A DNA stretch of 41,896 bases, from contig NZ_VIJZ01000021.1 in NCBI RefSeq assembly GCF_006874425.1, forward strand, positions 1-41,896. The letters run 5' to 3'. Positions 1 to 6,665 of the stretch are shown here, piece after piece. This DNA is from Paenibacillus ottowii. Lineage in GTDB: Bacteria; Bacillota; Bacilli; Paenibacillales; Paenibacillaceae. The notes beneath the pieces were generated by a model. That model made no database searches and had not been told where the DNA came from. It was given only the letters and a program-made list of their open reading frames with translations. Numbering within the stretch: position 1 is the first letter of the stretch; each line of letters begins with the position of its first letter. The translations under genes were made by a program, and so were the position numbers.

Positions 1-252
1 GTTCAGGAACACAGAACCTCCAAATTCGATTTGACCTTGTCCATGAGTGATGAAGACGGGCAGATCAAGGGTTCCTTTGAATATTGCACGAAGCTGTTTG
101 GCGCCGATGCGATTGAACGATTAACCGAAGATTTGATAGCGATCCTGTCACAGGTTGGAGCCAATCCAGATTTGCTATTAAGCGATATTCAGGTGAACTC
201 AGACGAGCAGACAGAAGGCTTCTCGCCAGATTCCATTGACTTTATGTTCTAG
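1..252 (+). CDS. NRPS C-terminal fragment (end of a condensation domain)
   Basis: The reading frame is open from base 1 to the TAG at 250-252, giving the last 83 residues of a larger protein. The segment TSKFDLTL, followed by a G-x-F-x-Y-x-T-x-LF stretch and a helix ending ILSQVGANPDLLL, is the typical close of an NRPS condensation domain. Only about 20 residues follow, an acidic tail ending DSIDFMF. No A, PCP or thioesterase domain follows, so the protein ends with a condensation-type domain. The tail could be a docking motif for a partner NRPS, or the domain could be a terminal release domain; both are inference. The rest of the gene lies left of the window. The hairpin at 288-327 probably ends its transcript. 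Confidence 0.8.
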   Translation, partial: VQEHRTSKFDLTLSMSDEDGQIKGSFEYCTKLFGADAIERLTEDLIAILSQVGANPDLLLSDIQVNSDEQTEGFSPDSIDFMF

Positions 253-287
253 ACCAGTTTTCAGTTTTCTAAAAATGATTTCACTGT

Positions 288-338
288 GCAGGCAAGGGCA
301 ACGGCTCGTCCGATGGCCCTTGCCTGCAAAATATTTTC
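288..338 (+). terminator. Hairpin terminator after the NRPS gene
   Basis: Bases 288-299 (GCAGGCAAGGGC) and 316-327 (GCCCTTGCCTGC) form a perfect 12-bp GC-rich stem with a 16-nt loop. An A/T-rich stretch follows, though not a pure T run. It lies 35 bases after the NRPS stop codon, in the right place to end that transcript. Confidence 0.7.
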
Positions 339-573
339 CTGACATAACAACGATTCGTTCTTATTTCGTCGCTCTCTCAAATTGCTTTGCTCGGCCCAAT
401 AACTGTGATCGTATTCTCCTATACTTAGGAGATGAACCCCACAGCTCGAATAGCAACACTATATTGTCTGAGACAATCAAGAGATTGACGATATGCGTTT
501 TGGTAAATACACACTTCAGTAGAGAGGTAGCACATGCTCAATCTGATTTGGTCTGGACTATGTATAAATGAAT
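339..573. other. Intergenic stretch with one inverted repeat, no convincing gene
   Basis: I see no supported gene here. An open frame over 236-571 has no family resemblance and no good ribosome binding site. ATTGTCT at 463-469 and AGACAAT at 471-477 form a 7-bp inverted repeat with a 1-nt spacer, possibly an operator. A 13-codon ORF at 534-575 lies after GAGAGG at 522-527, just before the terminator, but nothing else supports it. Confidence 0.4.
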
Positions 574-621
574 AAACCTCAGGGACCTATCCATCTAAAA
601 AAAGGAGCCCTGAGGTTTTTT
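574..621 (+). terminator. Hairpin terminator between convergent transcripts
   Basis: AAACCTCAGGG (574-584) pairs perfectly with CCCTGAGGTTT (608-618), followed by a run of T to 621. The T run is on the plus strand, so it best stops rightward transcription. The A-rich 5' flank may also allow it to end the leftward regulator gene, whose stop codon is at 623-625. Confidence 0.8.
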
Positions 622-622
622 A

Positions 623-1891
623 TTATTGAGTAGGAAGGACTTGCCTGTAGTAATACGAAGCGGTCTCAAAATCTTTTTGGTGATAGTAAGCTTCAGCTAT
701 AAGGACATACAATTCGCTTATTTTTTTGTGAGCTTGCTTTTGTTGATATATGGTGCGAGCTAAGAAGAAGTGATCCAGAGCTTGCGCTAGATTTCCATTA
801 CAGGAGTTGATTCGTCCTATTAAAATATTGAGCTGGGCTTTTAAATCCAGATTCATATTTACATGCAAAAAATCATTACAGATTCTTTCTGCTTCTTTAA
901 TGTTTTGAATGTCAATATAGAGCTCAGCAAGCTCCAATTTGGAATTGATCAGTCCTTCTTCATCGGATAACAAGGAGTATGACTCAATAGATTTCTCGAT
1001 ATAGACTAAAGATTCATCATAATTCTTGATCTTTTTATACAGAATACCCAAATTTAAGAGTGAACCCGCTTTCAACTTCTTATTGTTGGTTTGTTCAAAA
1101 AACAGGAGGGATTGCTCGTACTGCAGCTTCGCTTCCTCCCAATTCCCCGTTTTTTTATAGCATACGCCCATGGTCATTGAAATTTCGCCAGCCTTATAAA
1201 ATGCACTGTTTTGTAGATTAATCTGCTGAGCCTCCAATAAATGAGTTAGCGCAGAAGTAATCTCATCCAAATGGCAGTGAAAGATGCCAAGGTTGAGAAG
1301 AACATCAACATAAAGCAGTTTGTCGACTGTAAATTGCTTGGTCAGCAGCAAAGCATTGTTGAAGCTTTTTAAAGCCTCTGTTAGCTGATTGGTGCGATAC
1401 AAAATTTGACCCTGCAAATTATATGATTTGGCTCTAATATCGTAATCAAAAGGAGGAGCATGCTGAATGACATCTTCAATATATTCATAGGCTTTTTCCA
1501 TATCGTTAGATAACCAGTAATACCTTGCATACAGTAATTGTTGCTTGGCTTTTAGATCCGCTTCTTCCTCTGTGATTTCTATACTCTTTATTATGTTTAG
1601 AAACTCATTTAACAAATTGTTTTCAAGATACTGTTCCGCCCTTACTAATTGAGCAGGAATGGAGGGAGGAAGGGAAACGGTTTCCGGAACCTCTTCTTCT
1701 AACAGAAAAGTAATAGAGCAATTTAATCGCTCCGCAAGCTTGCTGATGATCTCAAAAGAGGGCATCGCATTTCCTTTCTCAATTTGACTAATGTAACCTC
1801 TGGTTACAACATCTCTGGCTAGATCCTCCTGACGCATTTTTAAACCTTTTCGTAAATTCTTTATCTTTTTTCCTAGTAAAATCATATCCAT
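623..1891 (-). CDS. HTH-TPR quorum-sensing type regulator (RRNPP, AloR-like)
   Basis: A 422-residue transcription factor. Residues about 7-62 form an XRE-type helix-turn-helix (LGKKIKNLRKGLKMRQEDLA, then YISQIEKG). The rest is a chain of tetratricopeptide repeats, including NLGIFHCHL, GVCYKKTGNWEEAKLQYEQSL and NLGILYKKIKNYDESLVYIEKSI. This architecture and size match RRNPP regulators (PlcR, NprR, AimR and the AloR group of Paenibacillus), whose TPR domain binds a re-imported peptide. The ribosome binding site AAGGGGG lies upstream of the ATG at 1891; a second in-frame ATG is two codons in. It is divergent from a 50-residue secreted-peptide ORF at 2224, its likely cognate signal, and from the biosynthetic operon behind it. 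Family placement is strong; the target and peptide pairing are inference from position. Confidence 0.85.
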   Translation of the reverse strand: MDMILLGKKIKNLRKGLKMRQEDLARDVVTRGYISQIEKGNAMPSFEIISKLAERLNCSITFLLEEEVPETVSLPPSIPAQLVRAEQYLENNLLNEFLNIIKSIEITEEEADLKAKQQLLYARYYWLSNDMEKAYEYIEDVIQHAPPFDYDIRAKSYNLQGQILYRTNQLTEALKSFNNALLLTKQFTVDKLLYVDVLLNLGIFHCHLDEITSALTHLLEAQQINLQNSAFYKAGEISMTMGVCYKKTGNWEEAKLQYEQSLLFFEQTNNKKLKAGSLLNLGILYKKIKNYDESLVYIEKSIESYSLLSDEEGLINSKLELAELYIDIQNIKEAERICNDFLHVNMNLDLKAQLNILIGRINSCNGNLAQALDHFFLARTIYQQKQAHKKISELYVLIAEAYYHQKDFETASYYYRQVLPTQ

Positions 1892-1911
1892 AAAAAATAC
1901 CCCCTTCTAAT

Positions 1912-1925
1912 ACATATTAATATGT
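1912..1925. promoter_or_regulatory. 14-bp perfect palindrome upstream of the HTH-TPR regulator
   Basis: ACATATTAATATGT is its own reverse complement and ends 21 bases upstream of the regulator's start codon. It could be an autoregulatory operator. It is very AT-rich, so chance cannot be excluded. Confidence 0.4.
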
Positions 1926-2072
1926 TAGCATAAAATACATTTATAAAAATATATTCAAAAGTTTACTAATTGTGAAATTGAAGAAAATAAAGCTAGTACA
2001 AGTATGGCATATTAATCCAAATAAATCATTAGAACTTATTAAACTTTTTTTGTAATATTGCCAAATTAGATA

Positions 2073-2086
2073 GGTTCAGATGAACC
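2073..2086. promoter_or_regulatory. Inverted repeat, candidate operator (distal)
   Basis: GGTTCA and TGAACC form perfect 6-bp arms with a 2-nt spacer in the divergent region, about 70-80 bp upstream of the peptide-gene -35 box. It has the same 6-2-6 geometry as the repeat at 2132-2145 but a different sequence. Confidence 0.4.
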
Positions 2087-2131
2087 ATTCGCGCCAAAAC
2101 ATACCATTAACAACTAATTTCTTAAAATATC

Positions 2132-2145
2132 TTGAAAGTTTTCAA
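2132..2145. promoter_or_regulatory. Inverted repeat just upstream of the peptide-gene -35 box
   Basis: TTGAAA (2132-2137) and TTTCAA (2140-2145) flank a GT spacer. The site ends 8 bp before the -35 hexamer at 2154, the usual position for a class I/II activator. If the HTH-TPR protein activates the operon when bound to peptide, this is the best candidate box. Confidence 0.45.
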
Positions 2146-2153
2146 AATAAACT

Positions 2154-2182
2154 TTGACATAATTTGTTACCAGTAGTATCAT
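2154..2182 (+). promoter_or_regulatory. Sigma-A-type promoter of the peptide gene and biosynthetic operon
   Basis: TTGACA at 2154-2159 and TATCAT at 2177-2182 are separated by exactly 17 bp, so the -35 is consensus and the -10 near-consensus. The expected start point is near 2189, about 35 nt before the ATG at 2224. No terminator hairpin was seen between the peptide ORF and the KAS III-like gene, so this promoter may drive the whole 12-gene operon. Confidence 0.7.
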
Positions 2183-2223
2183 AATTTCCAAGGAATTAAT
2201 GACATATGAGGAGATGATGAGGG

Positions 2224-2376
2224 ATGAACAAGAAACAAATGATTCGAGTTTCGCTTTATTTGTTACTGTTGGTATCATTTTCATCTGGTTGTGAATATTT
2301 GTTTGGCAATGGATTTTTTGCAAATCTCACGACAATAGATGTCTTGCCCTGGTCATTAAATGTATTTCGTCTATAG
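2224..2376 (+). CDS. Small secreted peptide, candidate quorum-sensing signal precursor
   Basis: A 50-codon ORF starting ATG at 2224, with a GAGGAG ribosome binding site at 2208-2213 and a strong promoter upstream. The product starts MNKKQMIR, followed by a hydrophobic run (VSLYLLLLVSF) and small residues (SSGC), which is a signal-peptide layout. A short C-terminal part ends DVLPWSLNVFRL. Pre-peptides of RRNPP systems (PapR, NprX, AimP, AloP) have this form: N-terminal export signal, mature peptide cut from the C-terminal end. It is divergent from an HTH-TPR receptor and 59 bp upstream of the biosynthetic operon. SSGC is a weak lipobox, so a tiny lipoprotein is the main alternative. The signalling role is inference from context. 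Confidence 0.6.
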   Translation: MNKKQMIRVSLYLLLLVSFSSGCEYLFGNGFFANLTTIDVLPWSLNVFRL

Positions 2377-2435
2377 AACAGCATGAGTAAACTACATAAG
2401 ATTTATTGAAGCCCACATTAAAAGGGGGAAGAGAA

Positions 2436-3461
2436 TTGTCAACTTCGAGTTATGGAATTCGTGGTTTTGGACAGGCACTGGGGCAGAAGCGAAAAGTAGA
2501 AGACGAGGTTCATAAATATACATCTAATATTGATAAAGTGAAAAAATGGGGTTACGAGTATTTTTATGCGGCGGCTCCTGAAGTCAGCCAAACGGATTTA
2601 GCGTTTCAGGCTGCGGAAGAAGCTCTGAACCATGCGGGGATCACAGCGGAAGAACTTGATTTTATTATACTGGCCATTAGCGAAATTCCCGAGTATCTCT
2701 ATTGGGACCCTGCCTGTGAGCTTCAACATCGTCTTGGTGCACATTCCTCGGAAGCCATTTTATTTAACCAAGCCTGTAGTGGCGGGCTCATGGCCTTTGA
2801 CACAGCAGCTGGCAAGTTTGCTGTTCACCCCGACTATCAATATGGCTTAGTGGTTACCTCCAATCGTAATAGCGAAGAATACCGCAATCGTGTCACATAC
2901 AATTCTTGTTTTCACTCCGATGGTGCTTCCGCTGCTGTTGTCCAAAGAGAACATCCACATTGCCGCTGGGTCAGCACGAAAATATGGAGTGATGGTACAT
3001 ATGCTCCTCTTTTCCGGTATGATTGGGGCGGGAGTACAGAGCCATTTAATCCTGTTAATTTGCAGCACATTCATTCCTTTTCACCGCTGGCAAAAGTGCA
3101 GGTTTTTTTTGACGCTGATCCTGTAAAATTGATGGAATTTATTGAATTGCTAAACAAGCGCATTCGTCTGGTTACAGAGCAGGCGTGCGAGCAAGAGGGA
3201 ATTCAATTAACTGATATCCGTCGAATCATTTATCTCCACGATAATGTTAAATCTATGCAGGAGATTGCTGAAATTTTTGAAGTAGATATAGACCGAACCA
3301 ATGCTAAATTGGCGACCCAATATGGTCATATGGGAGTCACCGATCAACTTTTTGATTTTAAACAATATATAGAATCCGGCGAGCTGAACAGAAACGACTA
3401 TGTGGCACTGATTGGGATTGGAAACGGAATGCACTGGGTTTGCAGCTTATTCCAGGTCTAA
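2436..3461 (+). CDS. KAS III-like (FabH-family) acyltransferase with variant active site
   Basis: A 341-residue thiolase-fold protein like 3-oxoacyl-ACP synthase III. The nucleophile is C114 in FNQACSGGLMAF and the second catalytic residue is H268 in YLHDN. At the usual third position (Asn of the NxGN motif in FabH) it has H298, within YGHMGVTDQ, followed by D303. Loss of that Asn is typical of FabH relatives that transfer or couple acyl groups rather than performing standard decarboxylative condensation; this is family knowledge applied by inference. The TTG at 2436 is chosen because GGGGGAA (2422-2428) precedes it; an in-frame TTG at 2406 lacks a ribosome binding site. It is the first enzyme of the operon, next to FkbH-like and ACP genes. 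KAS III homologues of tetronate pathways join glyceryl-ACP to a beta-ketoacyl chain, a role it could share. Confidence 0.8.
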   Translation: MSTSSYGIRGFGQALGQKRKVEDEVHKYTSNIDKVKKWGYEYFYAAAPEVSQTDLAFQAAEEALNHAGITAEELDFIILAISEIPEYLYWDPACELQHRLGAHSSEAILFNQACSGGLMAFDTAAGKFAVHPDYQYGLVVTSNRNSEEYRNRVTYNSCFHSDGASAAVVQREHPHCRWVSTKIWSDGTYAPLFRYDWGGSTEPFNPVNLQHIHSFSPLAKVQVFFDADPVKLMEFIELLNKRIRLVTEQACEQEGIQLTDIRRIIYLHDNVKSMQEIAEIFEVDIDRTNAKLATQYGHMGVTDQLFDFKQYIESGELNRNDYVALIGIGNGMHWVCSLFQV

Positions 3462-3498
3462 TTTAGCTTGAAATAAAGTCTGTTTTTGGAGGAATATA

Positions 3499-4518
3499 GT
3501 GAAAGAAGATATGATACAAATTCATAGTCAAGATGGTGTGCTGGAAGGTCGATTGGCATGGCCTGCTTGTACTGAACAGGAAGTCCCTTGTGTCATTTTG
3601 TTACACCCTTGGGGAGCATGGGACATGGATGGAAGCCATCCTGCGGATATGAGTGTGGATGATCAGCCTGTTCGGATGTTTTTACAACTACGCGATGCCA
3701 TCGCAGATAAGGGAATGTCCGTACTTCGATATAACAGCCGTTTTGTACCTGCGTCCAATGATTCAGCCGTGGATTATCAGCGCCGTACGTTTTCAGGACT
3801 AGTTGAAGATGCATGTGCAGCCGTTGATCTTGTAAGAAACACCGATGGAGTACAAGCTGAAGCCATATGGTTGCTTGGAATTTCTTTAGGTACTGAAGTA
3901 GCTATTGCAGCATCTGAGAAAGCCCCTATCTTAAAAGGGTTAGTCCTTATGTCTACCATCGGCGAAAATTATCTTTATCGACGTTACTATATGGATGTAG
4001 AGCGCAAGCTGCAATGGTTGTGGGAGCAACAACTAGTTGAAAAGGACGGTACGGTGAAAGTAGAGGCCTTACGGGAACTCGATTTACCAAGATGGGGATG
4101 GTGGGACCATCTGGAGGAAGAGTTACAGACCTTGGAATCTGCTTCATATGAACAGATCGCTTCTATTTTAAAATTACATTACGATAAAAATTTAGCACGG
4201 GATTTGCAATTAGGGAATGAAGAAGCACCATCCCAATTTTGGCAGGAATGGATAAGCAATGAACCTGCCTATAAGCGTATTACACAATTTACTGGACCAA
4301 TATGTATTATACAGGCAAGCGATGATAATGCGACTCCTATTCGGGAAGCGTATTTGCTCAAAAATGCACTGAAGGATCGTTCTAATGTGAGCTTCACTGT
4401 ATTCGATCAATTAGGCCATATTTTTTCCCCACGCAGAGGTGACGCTCGAAGAACATATGGACCTATAGCTAGTGAGGTGCTGAGTTTTTTAACGCATTAT
4501 CTTGAAGAAAATAACTGA
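3499..4518 (+). CDS. Alpha/beta hydrolase of the biosynthetic operon
   Basis: A 339-residue soluble alpha/beta-hydrolase. The nucleophile elbow is GISLG with S129, an acid candidate is D275/D276 (ASDDNATP) and the catalytic histidine is H307 (LGHIF). An oxyanion-type HPWGAWD loop lies near the N-terminus. The start is GTG at 3499, about 5 nt after TGGAGGA; an in-frame ATG follows at 3511. In tetronate clusters such as agglomerin, an alpha/beta hydrolase eliminates an acylated hydroxyl. In luxCDE a hydrolase (LuxD) releases the acid for LuxE. Either role fits a neighbour here: FkbH/ACP for the first, LuxE/LuxC-like genes for the second. Thioesterase activity is the neutral guess. The exact substrate cannot be read from sequence. 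Confidence 0.8.
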   Translation: MKEDMIQIHSQDGVLEGRLAWPACTEQEVPCVILLHPWGAWDMDGSHPADMSVDDQPVRMFLQLRDAIADKGMSVLRYNSRFVPASNDSAVDYQRRTFSGLVEDACAAVDLVRNTDGVQAEAIWLLGISLGTEVAIAASEKAPILKGLVLMSTIGENYLYRRYYMDVERKLQWLWEQQLVEKDGTVKVEALRELDLPRWGWWDHLEEELQTLESASYEQIASILKLHYDKNLARDLQLGNEEAPSQFWQEWISNEPAYKRITQFTGPICIIQASDDNATPIREAYLLKNALKDRSNVSFTVFDQLGHIFSPRRGDARRTYGPIASEVLSFLTHYLEENN

Positions 4519-4531
4519 GCAGGAGGAGACT

Positions 4532-6418
4532 ATGGAAATCCATGAGCTTGCCAGGAAAATTCGTCGCTTGAGCCGGGGAGATGATACAAGCAATACCGAT
4601 ATTCTTCTAGCATTGCGACAATTAAAGACCTATGAAGAGCTTGATGTAGTAGGCCACGCTTTGGAAAAGGTGAGTCCTGTTATGATCGGGATTCAGCCCA
4701 GAAAGCTCAAAACTTTAAAAATTGCAATTGTCAGCAACTTTATAGCTCAACCTATAATATCCTCTCTACGTACTCTTCTACTCATACAGGAAATCTCACC
4801 CGAATTTTATCTCGCTGAATATAACCAGATTGCATTCGAGTTATCCAATCCACACTCAAGATTAGCAAATTTTAAGCCTCAAATGATTCTCTGCCTGCTG
4901 GATGAGCAATTTTTGCTTCCACAGGATTGGGATACATTGAATTCTGACTATATTCGTTCACACGGTAGGGAACAGCTTGATACGCTATACAAAATGCTGG
5001 ACCAATACAATACTTGGCAGCCCAGCACGTTTGTTTTAAATACAATTCCGATTAATTCAATTGATTTAAGTAGTATTATTTCCTTTAAGCATAAGGCTTT
5101 ATGGGGACGTTTGTGGAGAGAGCTAAACGGCCGATTACTTGAATTCTCGGAGCTGCTTCCTTCGGCTTATGTGCTGGACCTTGAAATGCTATTAATGAAC
5201 CACCCCGGATTATTAAGAGATGAGCGTATGCATTATTATGCCAGTATCGCTTGGCATAACGATGTGTTTTTACTCGTTGCTCAAGAAGTTGCCAGTTTGA
5301 GCCGTGCCTACCTGGGCCTCTCGAAAAAGTGCCTGGTGCTAGATTTGGATAACACATTATGGGGAGGTGTTATTGGAGACGATGGTCCTGCAAATATACA
5401 GCTTGGAAGCCTGTATCCTGGCAATTGCTTTGTAAACCTGCAACGGATTGCTAAAAGATTAAAGCAGCAGGGAGTTATTCTTGCAGTATGCAGCAAAAAT
5501 GAATTTTCCATTGTGGAGGAGGCATTAGAGAATCATCCTGAGATGTTACTTCGACAGACGGATTTTTCAATCATGCAGGTCAATTGGGAACCCAAAAACG
5601 AAAATATTCGCTACCTTGCCAATCAACTGAATATCGGTTTAGATTCTCTTGTCTTTATAGATGATAGCCCGTTTGAGCGGCAACTGGTCGCTTCAACGAT
5701 ACCTGAAGTAACAGTTATTGATATAGGTACGGAACCTGCTTTATATCTAAACAGCCTATTGGAGACAGGTTACTTTAATGTATTGCAGACAACGGAAACC
5801 GATCAAAATCGCACAGAAATGTATCGTATGCAGGTTGAAAGAAAAGCGTTTTCCAAATCCTTTTCTTCTCCGGAAGAATACTTAAAGCAGCTGGAGATTT
5901 GCGTAAATATATTTGAGGCTGATGAGTATTCTATGCCGCGTTTGATGCAGCTGAATCTGCGGACGAACCAGTTTAACATGACCAAAAATCAATATACCGA
6001 AGCCTACAATCTACAAAATCAAAAAGAAGGACTGGTAAGCTTGCTTGGTTTTACTTGCAAGGACCGTTTCGGACAGGAAGGAATTATTGGGGGAGTCTGG
6101 ATTAACAAGCAGCCGAATCATTGGGTGATCCAGAATTTTATGATGAGCTGTCGTGTATTCTCACGTAAAATTGAATACGCGGTTCTTCAGTATATAGTAG
6201 ATGAAGCCACGCGTTGCCGCATTCAATACATTGAAGCGGAGTATCGTCATACCTCTAAAAATCATATCGTATCTGATTTCTATACAAATGCTGGCTTCCA
6301 TATGATCCGCCAAGAAGATGAACATACTCAGTACAGAATAAATTTGCCGATTTCAGGTTCGCTACAGCCAGCCTGGATACAAGTTCGCAGTGAGAAAGGA
6401 GAAATGCACAATGTCTGA
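4532..6418 (+). CDS. FkbH-like glyceryl-ACP synthase (HAD IIIC + C-terminal acetyltransferase-like domain)
   Basis: A 628-residue FkbH-family protein. A family-specific N-terminal region is followed by the HAD motif LDLDNTLWGG with D271 and D273, then CSKNE (motif II) and FIDDSPFER (motif III). The C-terminal third (about 470-620), containing FMMSCRVFSRKIEYAVL, is the GNAT-like part. FkbH proteins take 1,3-bisphosphoglycerate, dephosphorylate it and load the glyceryl group onto an ACP. The ATG at 4532 is chosen because AGGAGGAG (4521-4528) sits just before it; an upstream in-frame TTG at 4502 lies inside the previous gene. The ACP gene overlaps its 3' end by 8 bp, indicating translational coupling. 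The usual FkbG/FkbI partners for methoxymalonyl-ACP are absent, which favours direct use of the glyceryl unit. Confidence 0.92.
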   Translation: MEIHELARKIRRLSRGDDTSNTDILLALRQLKTYEELDVVGHALEKVSPVMIGIQPRKLKTLKIAIVSNFIAQPIISSLRTLLLIQEISPEFYLAEYNQIAFELSNPHSRLANFKPQMILCLLDEQFLLPQDWDTLNSDYIRSHGREQLDTLYKMLDQYNTWQPSTFVLNTIPINSIDLSSIISFKHKALWGRLWRELNGRLLEFSELLPSAYVLDLEMLLMNHPGLLRDERMHYYASIAWHNDVFLLVAQEVASLSRAYLGLSKKCLVLDLDNTLWGGVIGDDGPANIQLGSLYPGNCFVNLQRIAKRLKQQGVILAVCSKNEFSIVEEALENHPEMLLRQTDFSIMQVNWEPKNENIRYLANQLNIGLDSLVFIDDSPFERQLVASTIPEVTVIDIGTEPALYLNSLLETGYFNVLQTTETDQNRTEMYRMQVERKAFSKSFSSPEEYLKQLEICVNIFEADEYSMPRLMQLNLRTNQFNMTKNQYTEAYNLQNQKEGLVSLLGFTCKDRFGQEGIIGGVWINKQPNHWVIQNFMMSCRVFSRKIEYAVLQYIVDEATRCRIQYIEAEYRHTSKNHIVSDFYTNAGFHMIRQEDEHTQYRINLPISGSLQPAWIQVRSEKGEMHNV

Positions 6419-6665
6419 TTTTGATCGGCAACTTCAGGAACTGGTGACAGATGTATTAAATACGGATACGGAAGTTCAAGAAAATACTCGACTGGATACT
6501 CTTGAAAATTGGGATAGCTTCAATTCCCTCCGTCTCCTTGTTCAGATTGAACAAAACTTTCAGGTCCGAATTAAACTGGAGGATTTTCACAAGTCGCTTA
6601 CAGTAAGAGAGTTAGGGAATATTATTTTATCGCAACAAAGCGGTAAGACAGTAGAGGTGGAGTAA
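6411..6665 (+). CDS. Acyl carrier protein
   Basis: An 84-residue stand-alone carrier protein. The attachment serine is S36 in ENWDSFNSLRLL, where the usual DSL is replaced by DSF, a common variant in FkbH-partner ACPs. The start ATG at 6411 follows AAAGGAG and overlaps the end of the FkbH-like gene by 8 bp; an in-frame GTG at 6390 has no ribosome binding site. It probably carries the glyceryl group made by the FkbH-like enzyme and presents it to the KAS III-like protein. Phosphopantetheinylation must come from a PPTase outside the window. The MATE exporter gene begins at the very next base. Confidence 0.92.
   Translation: MSDFDRQLQELVTDVLNTDTEVQENTRLDTLENWDSFNSLRLLVQIEQNFQVRIKLEDFHKSLTVRELGNIILSQQSGKTVEVE

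Noticed and set aside
236..571. 111-codon ORF after the NRPS gene
   Set aside because: No ribosome binding site, no family resemblance, and it spans a perfect terminator hairpin.
2114..2323. Minus-strand 69-codon ORF in the regulator/peptide intergenic region
   Set aside because: It lies opposite the better supported peptide ORF and its promoter and has no ribosome binding site.
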